From NCBI RefSeq assembly GCF_023006505.1, contig NZ_JALBGV010000014.1, positions 36,800-100,799 of the forward strand: DNA of 64,000 nt, given 5' to 3'. Origin of the DNA: Neorhizobium sp. SHOUNA12A. Its GTDB lineage: Bacteria > Pseudomonadota > Alphaproteobacteria > Rhizobiales > Rhizobiaceae. The translations under genes and the position numbers were made by a program. This document shows positions 15,378 through 24,895 of this stretch, piece by piece (the first letter of the stretch is position 1; every line of letters begins with the position of its first letter). Below the pieces are notes generated by a model, which was not told the DNA's origin, ran no database searches, and worked only from the letters and a program-made list of their open reading frames with translations.

Positions 15378-16355
15378 TCAAACGCTGGTGAACAGATCGC
15401 CCGTATAGAACTGTTCCGGGGGCAACGGATCCTTCACCGTGCCGAACTCCTGAAACATCTTGTTGAAATCCGCCAGCCACTTGTTGACTGTGCCGTCCCT
15501 TGTGAAGGCGTCCAGTTCTTTGCTTGTCAGCATCTTGCGGCTGCGGGCGACCTTCTCGGTCGCATCTGCCGGGGCATTGAGGAAGGCCGTCGTAATCTGA
15601 ATGGACCGGTCGATATTCGCGGCGCGGTAATCCATCGCCTTTTTCATGACACGCAGGAATTTCTTCACGAGATCCGGGTTCTGCTGGACGATTTCGTTGC
15701 GGGCGACGAAGGTGTTGATGAACGACGTCTGCGGATAGAAATCCTGGTTGGACGCCAGCTCCTTCATATCCGGAACGCGCGGTTTGATCGTGTCGATCAG
15801 TGGATACCAGATACCGGCACCATCAATCTGCTTTGACGTGAACGCGGAAACGATCGTTGCAGGATCCATCGGCACGACCTGAATGTCGCCGACCGTCATG
15901 CCGGCCTTGGTGAGCGTCATGCGGAGGATCATATCGCCGGAAGTACCCTGCGGCACTCCGACCTTCTTGCCTTTCAGATCCTTGATCGTGCTGATATTGC
16001 CCTGCACGATGACGCGGTCGGAAAATCCGATATCGTTTACGCCGACCACTTTGGCCCGGCCGCTCGCTGGCAGCCAGAGCGCTCCGGGGCCGATCGTGCC
16101 GAAATTCAAGCTGCCGGCGCCCATCGCCTGGATCTGGATCGGGCCGTTGGTGAAAACTTTGACCGACGGCGTGATACCTTCCGCTTCCCAGAGCTTCTGG
16201 TCCTGAGCGATTGCCAGGACACTGGCATTGGGAAAGTCGGCAATGTAGCCGATGGTCATGTCAGCGGATTGGGCGCTTGCCTTTCCGCCGATGGAAAATG
16301 CGCTCGCCACGGCGGCGACCGCCGTCGTCTTCATCAGATTACGTCTCGTCAGCAT
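15378..16355 (-). CDS. ABC transporter substrate-binding protein, sulfonate/sulfate-ester (SsuA/NMT1) type
   Basis: A 325-residue periplasmic binding protein of the NMT1/SsuA/TauA family. The N-terminus MLTRRNLMKTTAVAAVASAF has a twin-arginine-like RRNLMK motif and a signal peptide ending near ASA|QS. Two ATGs lie 6 bp apart; the GGGAGG Shine-Dalgarno is only 2 nt from the first but 8 nt from the second, so the second (16355) is used. It is the last gene of the operon sulfatase-permease-ATPase-binding protein. By family and context it should bind an organic sulfur compound such as an alkyl or aryl sulfate ester (compare AtsR), but the ligand is inferred. Confidence 0.87.
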   Translation of the reverse strand: MLTRRNLMKTTAVAAVASAFSIGGKASAQSADMTIGYIADFPNASVLAIAQDQKLWEAEGITPSVKVFTNGPIQIQAMGAGSLNFGTIGPGALWLPASGRAKVVGVNDIGFSDRVIVQGNISTIKDLKGKKVGVPQGTSGDMILRMTLTKAGMTVGDIQVVPMDPATIVSAFTSKQIDGAGIWYPLIDTIKPRVPDMKELASNQDFYPQTSFINTFVARNEIVQQNPDLVKKFLRVMKKAMDYRAANIDRSIQITTAFLNAPADATEKVARSRKMLTSKELDAFTRDGTVNKWLADFNKMFQEFGTVKDPLPPEQFYTGDLFTSV

Positions 16356-16395
16356 GTTCATTTCCTCCCTGTAACAGCCGATGTTTTTGAAAGCT

Positions 16396-17166
16396 TCAGG
16401 CCGCGGCCGGATGGTAGACCGACCGCCACACCTCGTTGCGCAATGTCGAGAATTCGGGCGAAAGGCGCATCTCCTCGGTGCGCGGATAGGGCAGATCAAC
16501 CGGAATTATTTTGTGAAGCCGGCCCGGGCGGGCAGCCATGACGACGACGCGGCTCCCCAGATAAACGGCCTCGTCGACGTCGTGGGTAATGAACATCACC
16601 GTGCGCCGCTCCTTGCTCCAGGTGGCTAGCAACTGATCCTGAAGCTGCACGCGGGTCAAAGCATCCAATGCGCCGAAGGGCTCGTCCATCAGCAATATCT
16701 TCGGATTGACCGCATAGGCCCGCGCAATCGCGCAGCGTTGCTTCATGCCGCCGGAAAGCGTCTTCGGCAAGGAATTCGAGAAGTCGCTCAAGCCCACGAG
16801 GCCGATGAAATGGTCCGCAATCTTGCCGCGCTCCGCCTTCGGGTGACCTGCAATCTGCAGGCCGAACTCGACGTTCTGACGAACAGTCAGCCACGGAAAG
16901 AGCGCGTATTGCTGGAAGATCACGCCACGTTCAGGCCCCGGTCCCTTGACCGGCACGTTATCCACCAGCACCTGTCCGGACGACGGATTGGTAAGGCCCG
17001 CCGCGATATTCATGGCTGTCGACTTGCCGCAACCGGACGGGCCGACCACGGTGATGAACTCGCCATCCTCGATATCGAGGTTGAGCCCCTGCAACGCGTT
17101 GAAGGAGGTCTGCCCTGCGATGCTGAAAGTCTTGGTGACGCTTTGGAACGAGATTTTTGTGTTCAT
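16396..17166 (-). CDS. ABC transporter ATP-binding protein, SsuB/TauB type
   Basis: A 256-residue single nucleotide-binding protein with Walker [10 protein letters not shown] (about 43-51), Q-loop FQQYALFPW, signature LSGGMKQR, Walker [13 protein letters not shown] and the switch H in [10 protein letters not shown]. All catalytic motifs are intact. The sequence is typical of sulfonate/nitrate/taurine importers. Its ATG overlaps the permease stop by 4 bp and it is followed 40 bp later by the binding-protein gene. It energises uptake through the adjacent permease. Confidence 0.92.
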   Translation of the reverse strand: MNTKISFQSVTKTFSIAGQTSFNALQGLNLDIEDGEFITVVGPSGCGKSTAMNIAAGLTNPSSGQVLVDNVPVKGPGPERGVIFQQYALFPWLTVRQNVEFGLQIAGHPKAERGKIADHFIGLVGLSDFSNSLPKTLSGGMKQRCAIARAYAVNPKILLMDEPFGALDALTRVQLQDQLLATWSKERRTVMFITHDVDEAVYLGSRVVVMAARPGRLHKIIPVDLPYPRTEEMRLSPEFSTLRNEVWRSVYHPAAA

Positions 17167-17975
17167 AGCTTTTCCTGCCAGGCGGTCAGCACGCTATCGG
17201 TCGTCTGAACGATGCGGTCCATGATGAGACCGAGCACGCCGATCGCGATGAGGCTGACGAAAATCGTCGGAAGATCGTAGTAAAGCTGCGCCTGCTGCAT
17301 GCGGAAGCCAAGGCCCGATTGCGCGGCAATCAGTTCGGCGGCGACGACGGTCGCCCAGGACGACCCGAGACCGATACGGACGCCGACCATGATGTAGGGC
17401 AACGAGGCAGGCACTATAACCCGCCGGAAGATGGTGAAGTCGTTGGCACCAAGCACGCGTGCGGCGTTGATCAGCGTTCTATCGACGTTGACGACGCCCT
17501 GATACGTCGCCACGACGCTCGACAGGAAGGACGCCAGGAAAATGACGAAGATCTTCGGTGTTTCATCGATGCCCATGGTGACGATCGCCAGGGGGATGAT
17601 GGCAAGCGGCGGGATGGTGCGGAAGAACTGCACGTAAGGCTCAATGATGCCGCGGGCAATGCGATACCAGCCCATCAGGAAGCCCACAGGGATTGCCACC
17701 GCGATGCCGAGCGCAAAGCCGGTAAAGACACGGCCAAGGCTCGAAATCGCATCCGACCACAAAAGCCCGTTCTGCGCCTGGATCACCGCCTGCTTCGCCA
17801 CGGCAAGAGGCGTCGGCAGGCCGACCACCCCCTGTGACGTCACGACGGCCCAGAGAATGATGCCGACGGCCACGGCGGCGATGTTGACCGCCAACATTGC
17901 GATCGAACCGGACATGAGAGACGGCCGGCTGGCCGGCTCGGGCTTTTCTTCGCTCGTTGTGATGGACAAGGTCAT
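17163..17975 (-). CDS. ABC transporter permease, SsuC/TauC type
   Basis: A 270-residue inner-membrane permease of the BPD_transp_1 family. The EAA-like loop ([25 protein letters not shown]) that docks on the ATPase is visible in the C-terminal half. The start [10 protein letters not shown] has an excellent Shine-Dalgarno (CGGAGGGAG); the longer upstream frame overlaps the sulfatase 3' end and was not used. It lies 43 bp downstream of the sulfatase gene, so import and desulfation are co-expressed. Confidence 0.9.
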   Translation of the reverse strand: MTLSITTSEEKPEPASRPSLMSGSIAMLAVNIAAVAVGIILWAVVTSQGVVGLPTPLAVAKQAVIQAQNGLLWSDAISSLGRVFTGFALGIAVAIPVGFLMGWYRIARGIIEPYVQFFRTIPPLAIIPLAIVTMGIDETPKIFVIFLASFLSSVVATYQGVVNVDRTLINAARVLGANDFTIFRRVIVPASLPYIMVGVRIGLGSSWATVVAAELIAAQSGLGFRMQQAQLYYDLPTIFVSLIAIGVLGLIMDRIVQTTDSVLTAWQEKL

Positions 17976-18018
17976 GTCTCCCTCCGGGAAGCTGATCTGT
18001 CCCGGCAATATCGATGGC

Positions 18019-19455
18019 TCATCGCGCACCCGCCATGACGTCACGCGTCTTGAAGTTGGATTCGATCAGCCAGTCGCGCATAACATCCAGAAGCTCGTGC
18101 TTCCGTTCCGTATGGGCCGGATCGCTCCAGAGGTTCCTCACCTCCTTCGGATCGTTCTCGAGGTCGAACAGTTGTCCGTCCTCAGAGCCCTTGAAGTGGA
18201 CGAGCTTCCACCGATCGCTCCTCACGCCGGTCATGAACTCGACGCCACCGGCCATCGCCACGTCGCCGATCTGTTCGCAGAACACGTGGTCGCGCGGCGC
18301 CCAGTCCTTGCCTTCGAGCGCCGGCTTAAGGCTTTTTGCTTCGAAGGTTTTCGGCGGCATAATGCCGGCATATTCGAGGATGGTCGGGCCGAGGTCGAAG
18401 AGCTGGCAGAGACCGTCGACCGTGCGGCCGCCTTCGAACCGGCCGGCCGTCGACCAGATCACGGTCGGCACGCGGGTGACGACGTCATACATCGACCATT
18501 TCTGGATCAGGCCATGCTCGCCCAGGCATTCGCCGTGATCCGAGGTGAAGATGACGATGGCATCTTCGAGATAGCCGCGCTCCTGAAGTGAACCGAGCAG
18601 TTCGCCGACCTTTTCATCGATCAGCGTGACATTGCCAAGATAATGCGCCCAGAGCCGCTGCATCTGATCTTCAGACGGGTCGAGGCTCCAGACGACGGAG
18701 TCGTGATCGACCTCCACGTCGTGCTGGCGCTTGTCCTTCAGCTCCTGATGGAGGGAGCGCAGCTCTTCTTTCGTCGGCCTTGGCAGCGGCAGATCGTTGC
18801 GCCTGAGATACGGCTCGGTATAGCGCGCCGGCGGATCGAACGGTGGATGCGGCCCGGGGAAACCGACCTGCAGGAACAGCGGCTCGGTCGTCGGATAGGT
18901 CTCGACCCACCACTTCGCCATATTGCCGACGAAGGCGTCGGAATGCAGCGCCTCGGGCAGTTTCCAGTCGAAGCAGCCCAGCCTGTCACGATAGTCGTCG
19001 AGCTTACGGTAGTGTTCGCGCTGCTGTTTGACGAGGCCATTGGCGGCCAGCGCCTTGTCCCACTCGTCGAAATACCAGCGGCCTTCCATATAGCGATCCT
19101 TGTTTTCCACGACGTAGCGCTCGTGGAAACCGGAATCCGAATTGTAGGGGATTGTATGCATCTTGCCGACGTTGACGCAGCGATAGCCGGCGTCACGTAG
19201 CTGCTCGACCCATGTCCGCTGCCATGCCTGGCCGTTGGCCAGAACGCCCGTCGTATGCGGGTAGTAGCCGGTAAACAGGCTTGCGCGCGAGGGAACGCAG
19301 CTTGGCGCATTGACGTGGCAATTGGTAAGCGCCACGCCTTTTTCGACAAGTCCATCAATATTGGGGGTCACGGCATAGGGGAACCCGAGCGCCGATATCG
19401 AGTCGTAGCGCTGCTGGTCCGTCATGATCAGAATGATGTTTGGCCTTTCAGCCAT
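18019..19455 (-). CDS. Cytoplasmic sulfatase (formylglycine-type, choline/aryl sulfatase-like)
   Basis: A 478-residue type I sulfatase. The formylglycine motif C-V-P-S-R starts at C53, followed by [14 protein letters not shown]. Metal-binding segments MTDQQR (11-16) and [11 protein letters not shown] are present. No signal peptide is seen, so it should act in the cytoplasm on an ester taken up intact by the ABC importer encoded just downstream. It releases sulfate for sulfur assimilation or frees the alcohol for catabolism. It starts the operon and is divergent from a LacI-family gene. The specific ester is not known; no formylglycine-generating enzyme gene is in the window. Confidence 0.9.
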   Translation of the reverse strand: MAERPNIILIMTDQQRYDSISALGFPYAVTPNIDGLVEKGVALTNCHVNAPSCVPSRASLFTGYYPHTTGVLANGQAWQRTWVEQLRDAGYRCVNVGKMHTIPYNSDSGFHERYVVENKDRYMEGRWYFDEWDKALAANGLVKQQREHYRKLDDYRDRLGCFDWKLPEALHSDAFVGNMAKWWVETYPTTEPLFLQVGFPGPHPPFDPPARYTEPYLRRNDLPLPRPTKEELRSLHQELKDKRQHDVEVDHDSVVWSLDPSEDQMQRLWAHYLGNVTLIDEKVGELLGSLQERGYLEDAIVIFTSDHGECLGEHGLIQKWSMYDVVTRVPTVIWSTAGRFEGGRTVDGLCQLFDLGPTILEYAGIMPPKTFEAKSLKPALEGKDWAPRDHVFCEQIGDVAMAGGVEFMTGVRSDRWKLVHFKGSEDGQLFDLENDPKEVRNLWSDPAHTERKHELLDVMRDWLIESNFKTRDVMAGAR

Positions 19456-19569
19456 ATACTGCTCCTCCGCGTCGCCGATAGCTGGCTTTCGCCTGCCGTG
19501 TCAGGCGAAAGAACGACTTCGGTCCCTCTTTCGCTTGCCTCCATTTCAAAAAGATGGCATAAAGTTACC

Positions 19570-19577
19570 GTTAACGC
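19570..19577. promoter_or_regulatory. Candidate LacI-family operator core CGTTAACG
   Basis: Palindrome CGTTAACG with a central CG/TTAA arrangement typical of LacI-family operators, flanked by GTTAC and CAAC. It lies 33 bp before the LacI-family start and about 115 bp before the divergent sulfatase start, so it could control both. Binding is inferred. Confidence 0.4.
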
Positions 19578-19609
19578 AACGATCACTCACGGGATTTTTT
19601 TGAGCTGAG

Positions 19610-20638
19610 ATGACGATTGAACTTTCCGACAAGGTAGCCCGCAACGTCCCGACCCTTGCTTCGATCGCCGAACGGGTGGGCGTTTCAGTCAATACCGTCT
19701 CGCGCGCCTTGCGCGCCCCGCACACGGTCCGCATCGAACTTCGCCGCCAGATCAATGCTGCGATGGAGGAGCTGAATTACGTGCCGAACCGGCTCGCCGG
19801 CGGGCTTTCGGGCACGCGCTCGGACATTGTTGGCGTTGTCGTCACCTCACTCTACTATTCCGAATTCGCCAACATCATCGATACGCTGCAATCAGCTTTG
19901 CTGGAGCATGACCTGCAGGTCATGCTCGCCAATACAAGGTACAATGCCGACCAGGAGCTGCGTCTCGTCCGGTCCATCCTGAGCTGGCGGCCGGCGGCCG
20001 TTGCCATCATCGGCGTCGACCATCCCCCGAAAGTCGTCGAGCTTCTCAAGGCAGCCGACATCCCGATCATCGAGATGTGGGACACGGGCGGTGAAGTGAT
20101 TGATACCGCCGTTGGGTTCGATCATGCACGTGTCGGCGCAGCGCAAGCCAACCATCTCATAGGTCAGGGTTATCGGCGCCTGGCCTTCGTTGGCAGCGTT
20201 CGCGAAAACGATAAACGCGCCCAGAAGCGTTTGAGCGGGCTGGAAGCTGCGGCAGCGACGGCCGGCCTCCCCGACATCGTCAAGCATACGGCGCAGCAAG
20301 GCGGCAGCCCCGAACTCGGGGAGCGGCTTGCAACCGAGCTTCTGGAACGCCATCCCGAGATCGACGCAATCGCCTGCAACAGCGATGTCGTTGCGTTTGG
20401 CGTGCTTCGGGCACTGCGGAAACTCGGCCGGCGCGTTCCCCAAGATATCGGCGTTGTTGGATTTGGAGACAACGAGGCGGCGAGCTGCGTTAGTCCCTCC
20501 CTAACGACGGTTCGCCCTGATCGCGAGCGTATTGGCAAGCTGACGGCCGAGGCGATCGTCGCACGGATCAACGATGCCAAATCATACACCGCACCCGTCG
20601 AATGGGAGCTTATCGTCCGGGAAAGTACAGTTCGATAG
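19610..20638 (+). CDS. LacI-family transcriptional regulator
   Basis: A 342-residue LacI/GalR regulator. The N-terminal helix-turn-helix is PTLASIAERVGVSVNTVSRA (about 14-33), followed by the hinge helix YVPNRLAGGL. The rest is a periplasmic-binding-protein-like effector domain (Peripla_BP_3). It is divergent from the sulfatase/ABC operon with a 154-bp shared promoter region, so it most likely represses that operon and responds to the imported ester or its product. Confidence 0.92.
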   Translation: MTIELSDKVARNVPTLASIAERVGVSVNTVSRALRAPHTVRIELRRQINAAMEELNYVPNRLAGGLSGTRSDIVGVVVTSLYYSEFANIIDTLQSALLEHDLQVMLANTRYNADQELRLVRSILSWRPAAVAIIGVDHPPKVVELLKAADIPIIEMWDTGGEVIDTAVGFDHARVGAAQANHLIGQGYRRLAFVGSVRENDKRAQKRLSGLEAAAATAGLPDIVKHTAQQGGSPELGERLATELLERHPEIDAIACNSDVVAFGVLRALRKLGRRVPQDIGVVGFGDNEAASCVSPSLTTVRPDRERIGKLTAEAIVARINDAKSYTAPVEWELIVRESTVR

Positions 20639-20791
20639 CTCCCGGCCATCCAAGGCGGTTGAAGCGTTCGTCTCCAGCGTTCGTTCGACATCCCACTCTC
20701 GGTCCATCTCCGCCAGTCTTGTTTCGATCTGCATCGCGATCCGGCAAATGTCGATCATCGCATTCTCGGGGATTGACAACGATCGCGTTTG

Positions 20792-20807
20792 TTATGTTAT
20801 AACATAA
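20792..20807 (+). promoter_or_regulatory. Zur box (zinc-uptake regulator operator)
   Basis: Perfect 16-bp palindrome TTATGTTATAACATAA, centred on TTATAA. The core ATGTTATAACAT agrees with alphaproteobacterial Zur boxes. It ends 40 bp upstream of the ATG of the GTPase-AztD fusion gene, a zinc-related gene, which strengthens the call. Zur with zinc would repress; zinc starvation would induce. Confidence 0.8.
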
Positions 20808-20847
20808 TAACTAATGATCGAAGCTACCGTCAATCTGGAGACAAGTC

Positions 20848-22242
20848 ATGTCACGGCAGAAATCTCAACCAACTCCGGTGACCGTTTTGACCGGCTATCT
20901 CGGTGCTGGCAAAACCAAGCTTCTCAACCGCATCCTGACGGAGCCGCACGGAAAGAAGTTCGCCGTCGATGAGATCGGGATCGACAAGCGAGGGCCGTCA
21001 CCCGCCTCGTCTTTTCTCACTCGAAACCGTCTGCTGACAGCTGTCGCGTCAGGCCTCATCTTTGCTGCTTCCGGAGCGTTTGCCGATGATGATCATGAGA
21101 CGAAAGAGGCATGGCGCCTGTTTGTCGGCGATCATACGAATCCAGTCGTCCGCGCCATCGACTTCGAGAACGGCAAGGAACTCGGCCGCTACGACGTCAA
21201 GGGTCCTGCGGCGCTGACCGCCAGCGCGTCCGGCCGGAGCGTATTCGCCACGCAGTCGGATCATGACATCGTGCACGTCCTCAAGACTGGCATCGATTTC
21301 TCCGATCACGGGGAGCATCGGGACCTGGAGGTTTCCGAGGTGGGGCTGTTGCCCGTGACTTTCGAGGGCAAGCGTCCTTTCCACGTCGTTCCACATGACG
21401 ACCATGCGATCCTCTTTTACGATCGAGGCGGCAAGGCGGATATCATCGACGAAACGGCTCTTCTCGAAGGCAGGGCTGACGTGAAGACAGTCGACACGAC
21501 GAAGCCGCATCACGGCGTAGCGGTGACGATGGGTCGTTTCGTGCTGGTGTCGGTCCCAAACACTGAAGTCGAAACCAAGCCCGACGAACTGCCGCCGAGG
21601 GTCGGACTTCGCGTCGTTGACGAGACGGGCAGGCAGCTCGGCGACGTCGCGAAATGCACCGATCTTCACGGCGAAGCCACTTCGGCCCGGCTGGCTGCCT
21701 TCGGTTGCAAGGAAGGCGTTCTTGTCGCCCGTCCTGGCGGACTTGATGGACCGAAACTGGAAATGCTCGCTTACCCATCTGACATGCCGAAAGGTTCGAC
21801 TGGTACCTTGCTTGGCGGTAAGGCAATGCAGTTCTTCCTCGGCAACTACGGCGAGGACAAAATCGTCCTGATCGATCCGGACAGCGAGAAGCACTTCCGG
21901 CTGATCGCCCTGCCCACCCGCCGCGTCGACTTCCTGCTGGACCCAGCAACGCCGCGCAGTGCCTACATCCTGACGGAGGACGGTGATCTTCATGTGCTGG
22001 ACGTGATCAAGGGCGAGATCGTTCGCAAAGCCAAGGTCACCGAGCCCTACAGCAAGGACGGCCATTGGCGTGATCCGCGTCCGCGCCTTGCCGTTGCGGA
22101 CGGTCATATCGTCATTACCGATCCGCGGCACTCGCTGGTTCGCGTCGTCGATGCGGAAAGCCTGAAGGAGGTCCGTACGATTCCCGTCGAAGGAAAACCC
22201 TTTACGATCGTTGCCGTCGGCGGCTCCGGGGCATCGCATTGA
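20848..22242 (+). CDS. aztD: Zinc chaperone AztD fused in frame to a truncated G3E GTPase N-terminus
   Basis: A single 464-codon frame. Residues 1-47 are the start of a CobW/YciC/ZigA-type G3E GTPase ([20 protein letters not shown], Walker A at 16-23). After KKFAV the family's usual IVNEFG is missing and the frame jumps to DEIGIDK, so this part is broken. Residues about 57-79 are a normal Sec signal peptide ([20 protein letters not shown], ending AFA). From about 80 onward it is a full AztD-type beta-propeller, a periplasmic zinc chaperone that hands zinc to the AztC binding protein; the histidine-rich DDDHE at 80-84 is typical. There is no ATG, GTG or TTG between the two parts in frame, so AztD seems to be translated only from the GTPase start. 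A good Shine-Dalgarno (TGGAGA) and a Zur box lie upstream. No aztABC genes are in the window. Confidence 0.85.
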   Translation: MSRQKSQPTPVTVLTGYLGAGKTKLLNRILTEPHGKKFAVDEIGIDKRGPSPASSFLTRNRLLTAVASGLIFAASGAFADDDHETKEAWRLFVGDHTNPVVRAIDFENGKELGRYDVKGPAALTASASGRSVFATQSDHDIVHVLKTGIDFSDHGEHRDLEVSEVGLLPVTFEGKRPFHVVPHDDHAILFYDRGGKADIIDETALLEGRADVKTVDTTKPHHGVAVTMGRFVLVSVPNTEVETKPDELPPRVGLRVVDETGRQLGDVAKCTDLHGEATSARLAAFGCKEGVLVARPGGLDGPKLEMLAYPSDMPKGSTGTLLGGKAMQFFLGNYGEDKIVLIDPDSEKHFRLIALPTRRVDFLLDPATPRSAYILTEDGDLHVLDVIKGEIVRKAKVTEPYSKDGHWRDPRPRLAVADGHIVITDPRHSLVRVVDAESLKEVRTIPVEGKPFTIVAVGGSGASH

Positions 22243-22290
22243 TGCGATGATGCGGCATGAAGCGGCGCCGTTGACAGTCGGCAGAGGGAG

Positions 22291-22473
22291 TGTAGGTTGG
22301 CGGCGTCAAGGTTCTTCCATCCCGCGATGGAAGCTAAGAGGGAATCCGGTAAAAACCGGAGCTGTCCCGCAACTGTGAGCGGTGAGCCGTTCGTCCAACA
22401 TGTCACTGGCAGTCAATGCCGGGAAGACGGACGATGAAGGCTTTGACCCGCGAGCCAGGAGACCTGCCTGACG
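22291..22473 (+). promoter_or_regulatory. Cobalamin (B12) riboswitch
   Basis: All core elements of the adenosylcobalamin riboswitch are present in order: AGAGGGAATCCGGT, a short loop, CCGGAGCTGTCCCGC, AACTGTGA, a CACTGG segment, GGGAAGACGG and the B12 box AGCCAGGAGACCTGCC (22453-22468). Closing-stem partners CGTCAAGG (22304-22311) and CCTGACG (22467-22473) can pair. It precedes the CbiX/ferredoxin protein and an ABC importer, which should therefore be off when cobalamin is abundant. Confidence 0.95.
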
Positions 22474-22511
22474 ATAGAAGTTCCGTGGTCGGGGTGTGCC
22501 ACAGGAATGAC

Positions 22512-22550
22512 GGTTCCGTCGGGCTATCCGTGCCTGCCGCAACCTTCATT
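22512..22550 (+). terminator. Riboswitch expression-platform hairpin
   Basis: GGTT (22512-22515) with AACC (22541-22544), and inside it CGGGC (22520-22524) with GCCTG (22532-22536), followed by TTCATTTTT. A competing hairpin (TTCCGTGG with CCACAGGAA, around 22483-22506) lies just before. The arrangement suggests termination control of the downstream operon; the pairing is by eye only. Confidence 0.4.
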
Positions 22551-22583
22551 TTTGCTGCCTCCTCCTTGAGTGAGACGAAGGCA

Positions 22584-23393
22584 GTGAAAACACAGGGATT
22601 ATCTTCCCAGAACGTATCCGGGCGCGCCGTCCTGCTGATTGCGAAATCCGCCTTTGCGGCATCGCCGCATCTGGAAATGCAACGGCTCGCGAAACTTGCA
22701 GCCGGCGTGACCGGAGCCGGAACGGTTCGGGTCGCCTTTACCGAACAGGGTACCCCCTCCCTGCGCGACGCGCTGTCCGATCTGCTCGACGAGGATGTCG
22801 AAACCGTCGTTATCGTGCCGCTCGTCCTGCCCATGGAGCCGAGTTTCCTTATCTGGCTGACGAAATCGCTGAAGCGCTGGAAAGCGGTCGATAGCCGGCG
22901 CTGGCCGGCCCTTTCGATCACCCGGGATATCGCCTCGAGCACGTTGATGGCGCGGCTGATAGGCGAACTGCTCGAAACCGCCGAAGCACTGGACGTGCCG
23001 CAGACCGACACGCCGCCCGTTGCCGAGGGATCGCTCGTGCCGGCCCAGAAACGTCGCGTGCTCGTCTGCCAGGGCGGTCCCTGCAACGCGGCTGGAGCCG
23101 ATGTGATCTGGGGACATCTGCGCAACCAGCAGGAGCGGCAGAAACTGCGCACTGCCGGCGACGGCACGATGACCGCAAAATCCACCTGTCTCGGCCCCTG
23201 CAATCTGGCGCCCGTGCTGCAGGTATTTCCGGAAGGAACCTATTACGGCGGCGTCAACGAAGATGCGATCGACCGGATCATCGGCGAGCACCTGCTCGGC
23301 GGTGGGATCGTCGAGGACTTCGCCTATCACCCAACGGGCCGCAAGCAGCGGCTTCGCACCCCATCCGAACAGAACAAGAGGAAAGAGAATTGA
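22584..23393 (+). CDS. CbiX-like chelatase domain fused to a (2Fe-2S) thioredoxin-like ferredoxin domain
   Basis: About 269 residues. The N-terminal half (AVLLIAKSAFAASPHLEMQR to EPSFLIWLTKS) resembles the CbiX/SirB chelatase fold, which inserts cobalt or iron into sirohydrochlorin. The C-terminal half (RRVLVCQGGPCNAAG and STCLGPCNLAP) carries the four cysteines of a thioredoxin-like [2Fe-2S] ferredoxin. No ATG is available after the riboswitch; GTG at 22584 is the best start (TTG at 22566 is an alternative), and an in-frame ATG at 22416 lies inside the riboswitch and is unlikely. It overlaps the next gene by 4 bp. Control by B12 suggests a role in cobalt handling or corrin synthesis. Confidence 0.75.
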   Translation: MKTQGLSSQNVSGRAVLLIAKSAFAASPHLEMQRLAKLAAGVTGAGTVRVAFTEQGTPSLRDALSDLLDEDVETVVIVPLVLPMEPSFLIWLTKSLKRWKAVDSRRWPALSITRDIASSTLMARLIGELLETAEALDVPQTDTPPVAEGSLVPAQKRRVLVCQGGPCNAAGADVIWGHLRNQQERQKLRTAGDGTMTAKSTCLGPCNLAPVLQVFPEGTYYGGVNEDAIDRIIGEHLLGGGIVEDFAYHPTGRKQRLRTPSEQNKRKEN

Positions 23394-24886
23394 CGTCGCA
23401 CACTCTATCGCGCCTGGCCGCCGCCTGGCTCAGTGCCGCCATCTTTGTCACCGCAGGCACTGTCTTCGCTGCCGAGCCGGTTCGCGTCGGCGCCACCTAC
23501 ATCACCAATGGCACGGATCCGGCCAAGGGCTCGAACGGCTGGGCGCTGGTCAGCCACGGGGTCGGCGAGAACCTCTTCACCGTCGATCGGGACGGCAAGC
23601 TCGTGCCTGAACTGGCCGAAAAGGCGCAGCGCACCGGCGACCTGACCTGGACCGTGACCCTGAAACACGGCCGCCTGTTTTCCGACGGCACGCCGGTGAC
23701 AGCCAAAGCGCTGGCGGCGGGCTTCGACAACACATTCGCCAGCAACAAGGCGGCGCTCGCCACCGGTGGCAAGCTGACATTCGAGGCGGCCGATGACCTG
23801 ACGCTGAAGGTGACAACCGAAAAGCCGGTGCCTTTCATCCAGGCGCTCTTCGCCGAATGGCCGCTGATCGCCTACAAACCCACCTCGGCCGGCAACGCCG
23901 TCTTCAGCGGTCCTTACCGGATCTCCGCCTTCAAGACGGATGCCTCGATCACGCTGGAGCCCAACGTGCATTTCGCCGGCGCCGACAAGCGTTCGCCGGT
24001 TAATTTCCGCAAGTTCGGTGATGCCCAGACCCTGACGCTGGCGCTGGAGGCCGGCGAGCTCGATTTGGCTTTCGGCTTGCCGTCGGAAGTCGTGAGCCGG
24101 CTCCAGACAAACCCTGATCTGGCAATCAAGTCGTTCCCGGTCGGATACCAGTATCTCGCTTTTTTCAACACTGCCCGGCCGCCGATGGATGATGTGAAGG
24201 TGCGCCAGGCGATCGATCTGGCCTTCGACCGCAAGGAGCTTGCCACCGCGATCAACGGCGGCGAACCGGCCACAGGTGCCTACGCCTCCTATTTCCCCTT
24301 TGCGGGCAGAGAGGCACGCCCGACCGACCCTGCCAAGGCCGCAGCGCTTCTCGACGAAGCCGGCTGGGCAAAAGGCAGCGGCGGCATGCGCGAAAAAGGC
24401 GGCAAGCCGCTGCGTCTGCTGGTCATAACCTATCCGCAGCGTCCTGATCTTGTCACCATGCTGCCGGTGGTCAAGGCGGAACTCGCAAAGATCGGCATCG
24501 CCATCGATACGCAGGTGGTGGAAAACATCCAGCAGATGGCTGCGGCCGGGGACTTCGACATCGCGCTCTGGGCGCAGCACACTGCCCCGAGCGGCGATGC
24601 CGCCTTCTTCCTGAACTCGATGCTGAGAAGCGGCGCTTCGCTGAACTATGCGAAATATGCTTCACCCGACTTCGACGCGATCCTCGATCGATTTGCGACC
24701 GAAGGCGATCCGGCAAAGCGGGTGGCGATTGCGCTGGATGCCCAGCAGAAGCTGTTCGACGATGCGCCCGCCTCTTTCCTGGTGTCGCCCGTCTGGTATG
24801 TCGGCCTGTCGAAGCGGCTGAAGAACTATGAGCCGTGGGGATCCGACTACCACGTGCTGCGCGCCGATATCGGCGAGACGGAGTAG
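23390..24886 (+). CDS. ABC transporter substrate-binding protein, NikA/peptide (SBP_bac_5) type, B12-controlled
   Basis: A 498-residue periplasmic binding protein of the peptide/nickel family. It starts at TTG 23390, overlapping the previous stop, with AGAGGAAAGAG as Shine-Dalgarno. A signal peptide ends near VFA|AEP. The body shows the family landmarks GLVSHGVGENLF-like N-lobe and DDVKVRQAIDLAFDR in the C-lobe. It sits in a cobalamin-riboswitch operon, which points to cobalt, a cobalt chelate or a corrinoid precursor as ligand rather than peptides. That is inference from control, not from a binding site. Confidence 0.85.
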   Translation: MTSHTLSRLAAAWLSAAIFVTAGTVFAAEPVRVGATYITNGTDPAKGSNGWALVSHGVGENLFTVDRDGKLVPELAEKAQRTGDLTWTVTLKHGRLFSDGTPVTAKALAAGFDNTFASNKAALATGGKLTFEAADDLTLKVTTEKPVPFIQALFAEWPLIAYKPTSAGNAVFSGPYRISAFKTDASITLEPNVHFAGADKRSPVNFRKFGDAQTLTLALEAGELDLAFGLPSEVVSRLQTNPDLAIKSFPVGYQYLAFFNTARPPMDDVKVRQAIDLAFDRKELATAINGGEPATGAYASYFPFAGREARPTDPAKAAALLDEAGWAKGSGGMREKGGKPLRLLVITYPQRPDLVTMLPVVKAELAKIGIAIDTQVVENIQQMAAAGDFDIALWAQHTAPSGDAAFFLNSMLRSGASLNYAKYASPDFDAILDRFATEGDPAKRVAIALDAQQKLFDDAPASFLVSPVWYVGLSKRLKNYEPWGSDYHVLRADIGETE

Positions 24887-24895
24887 GGCCACGTG

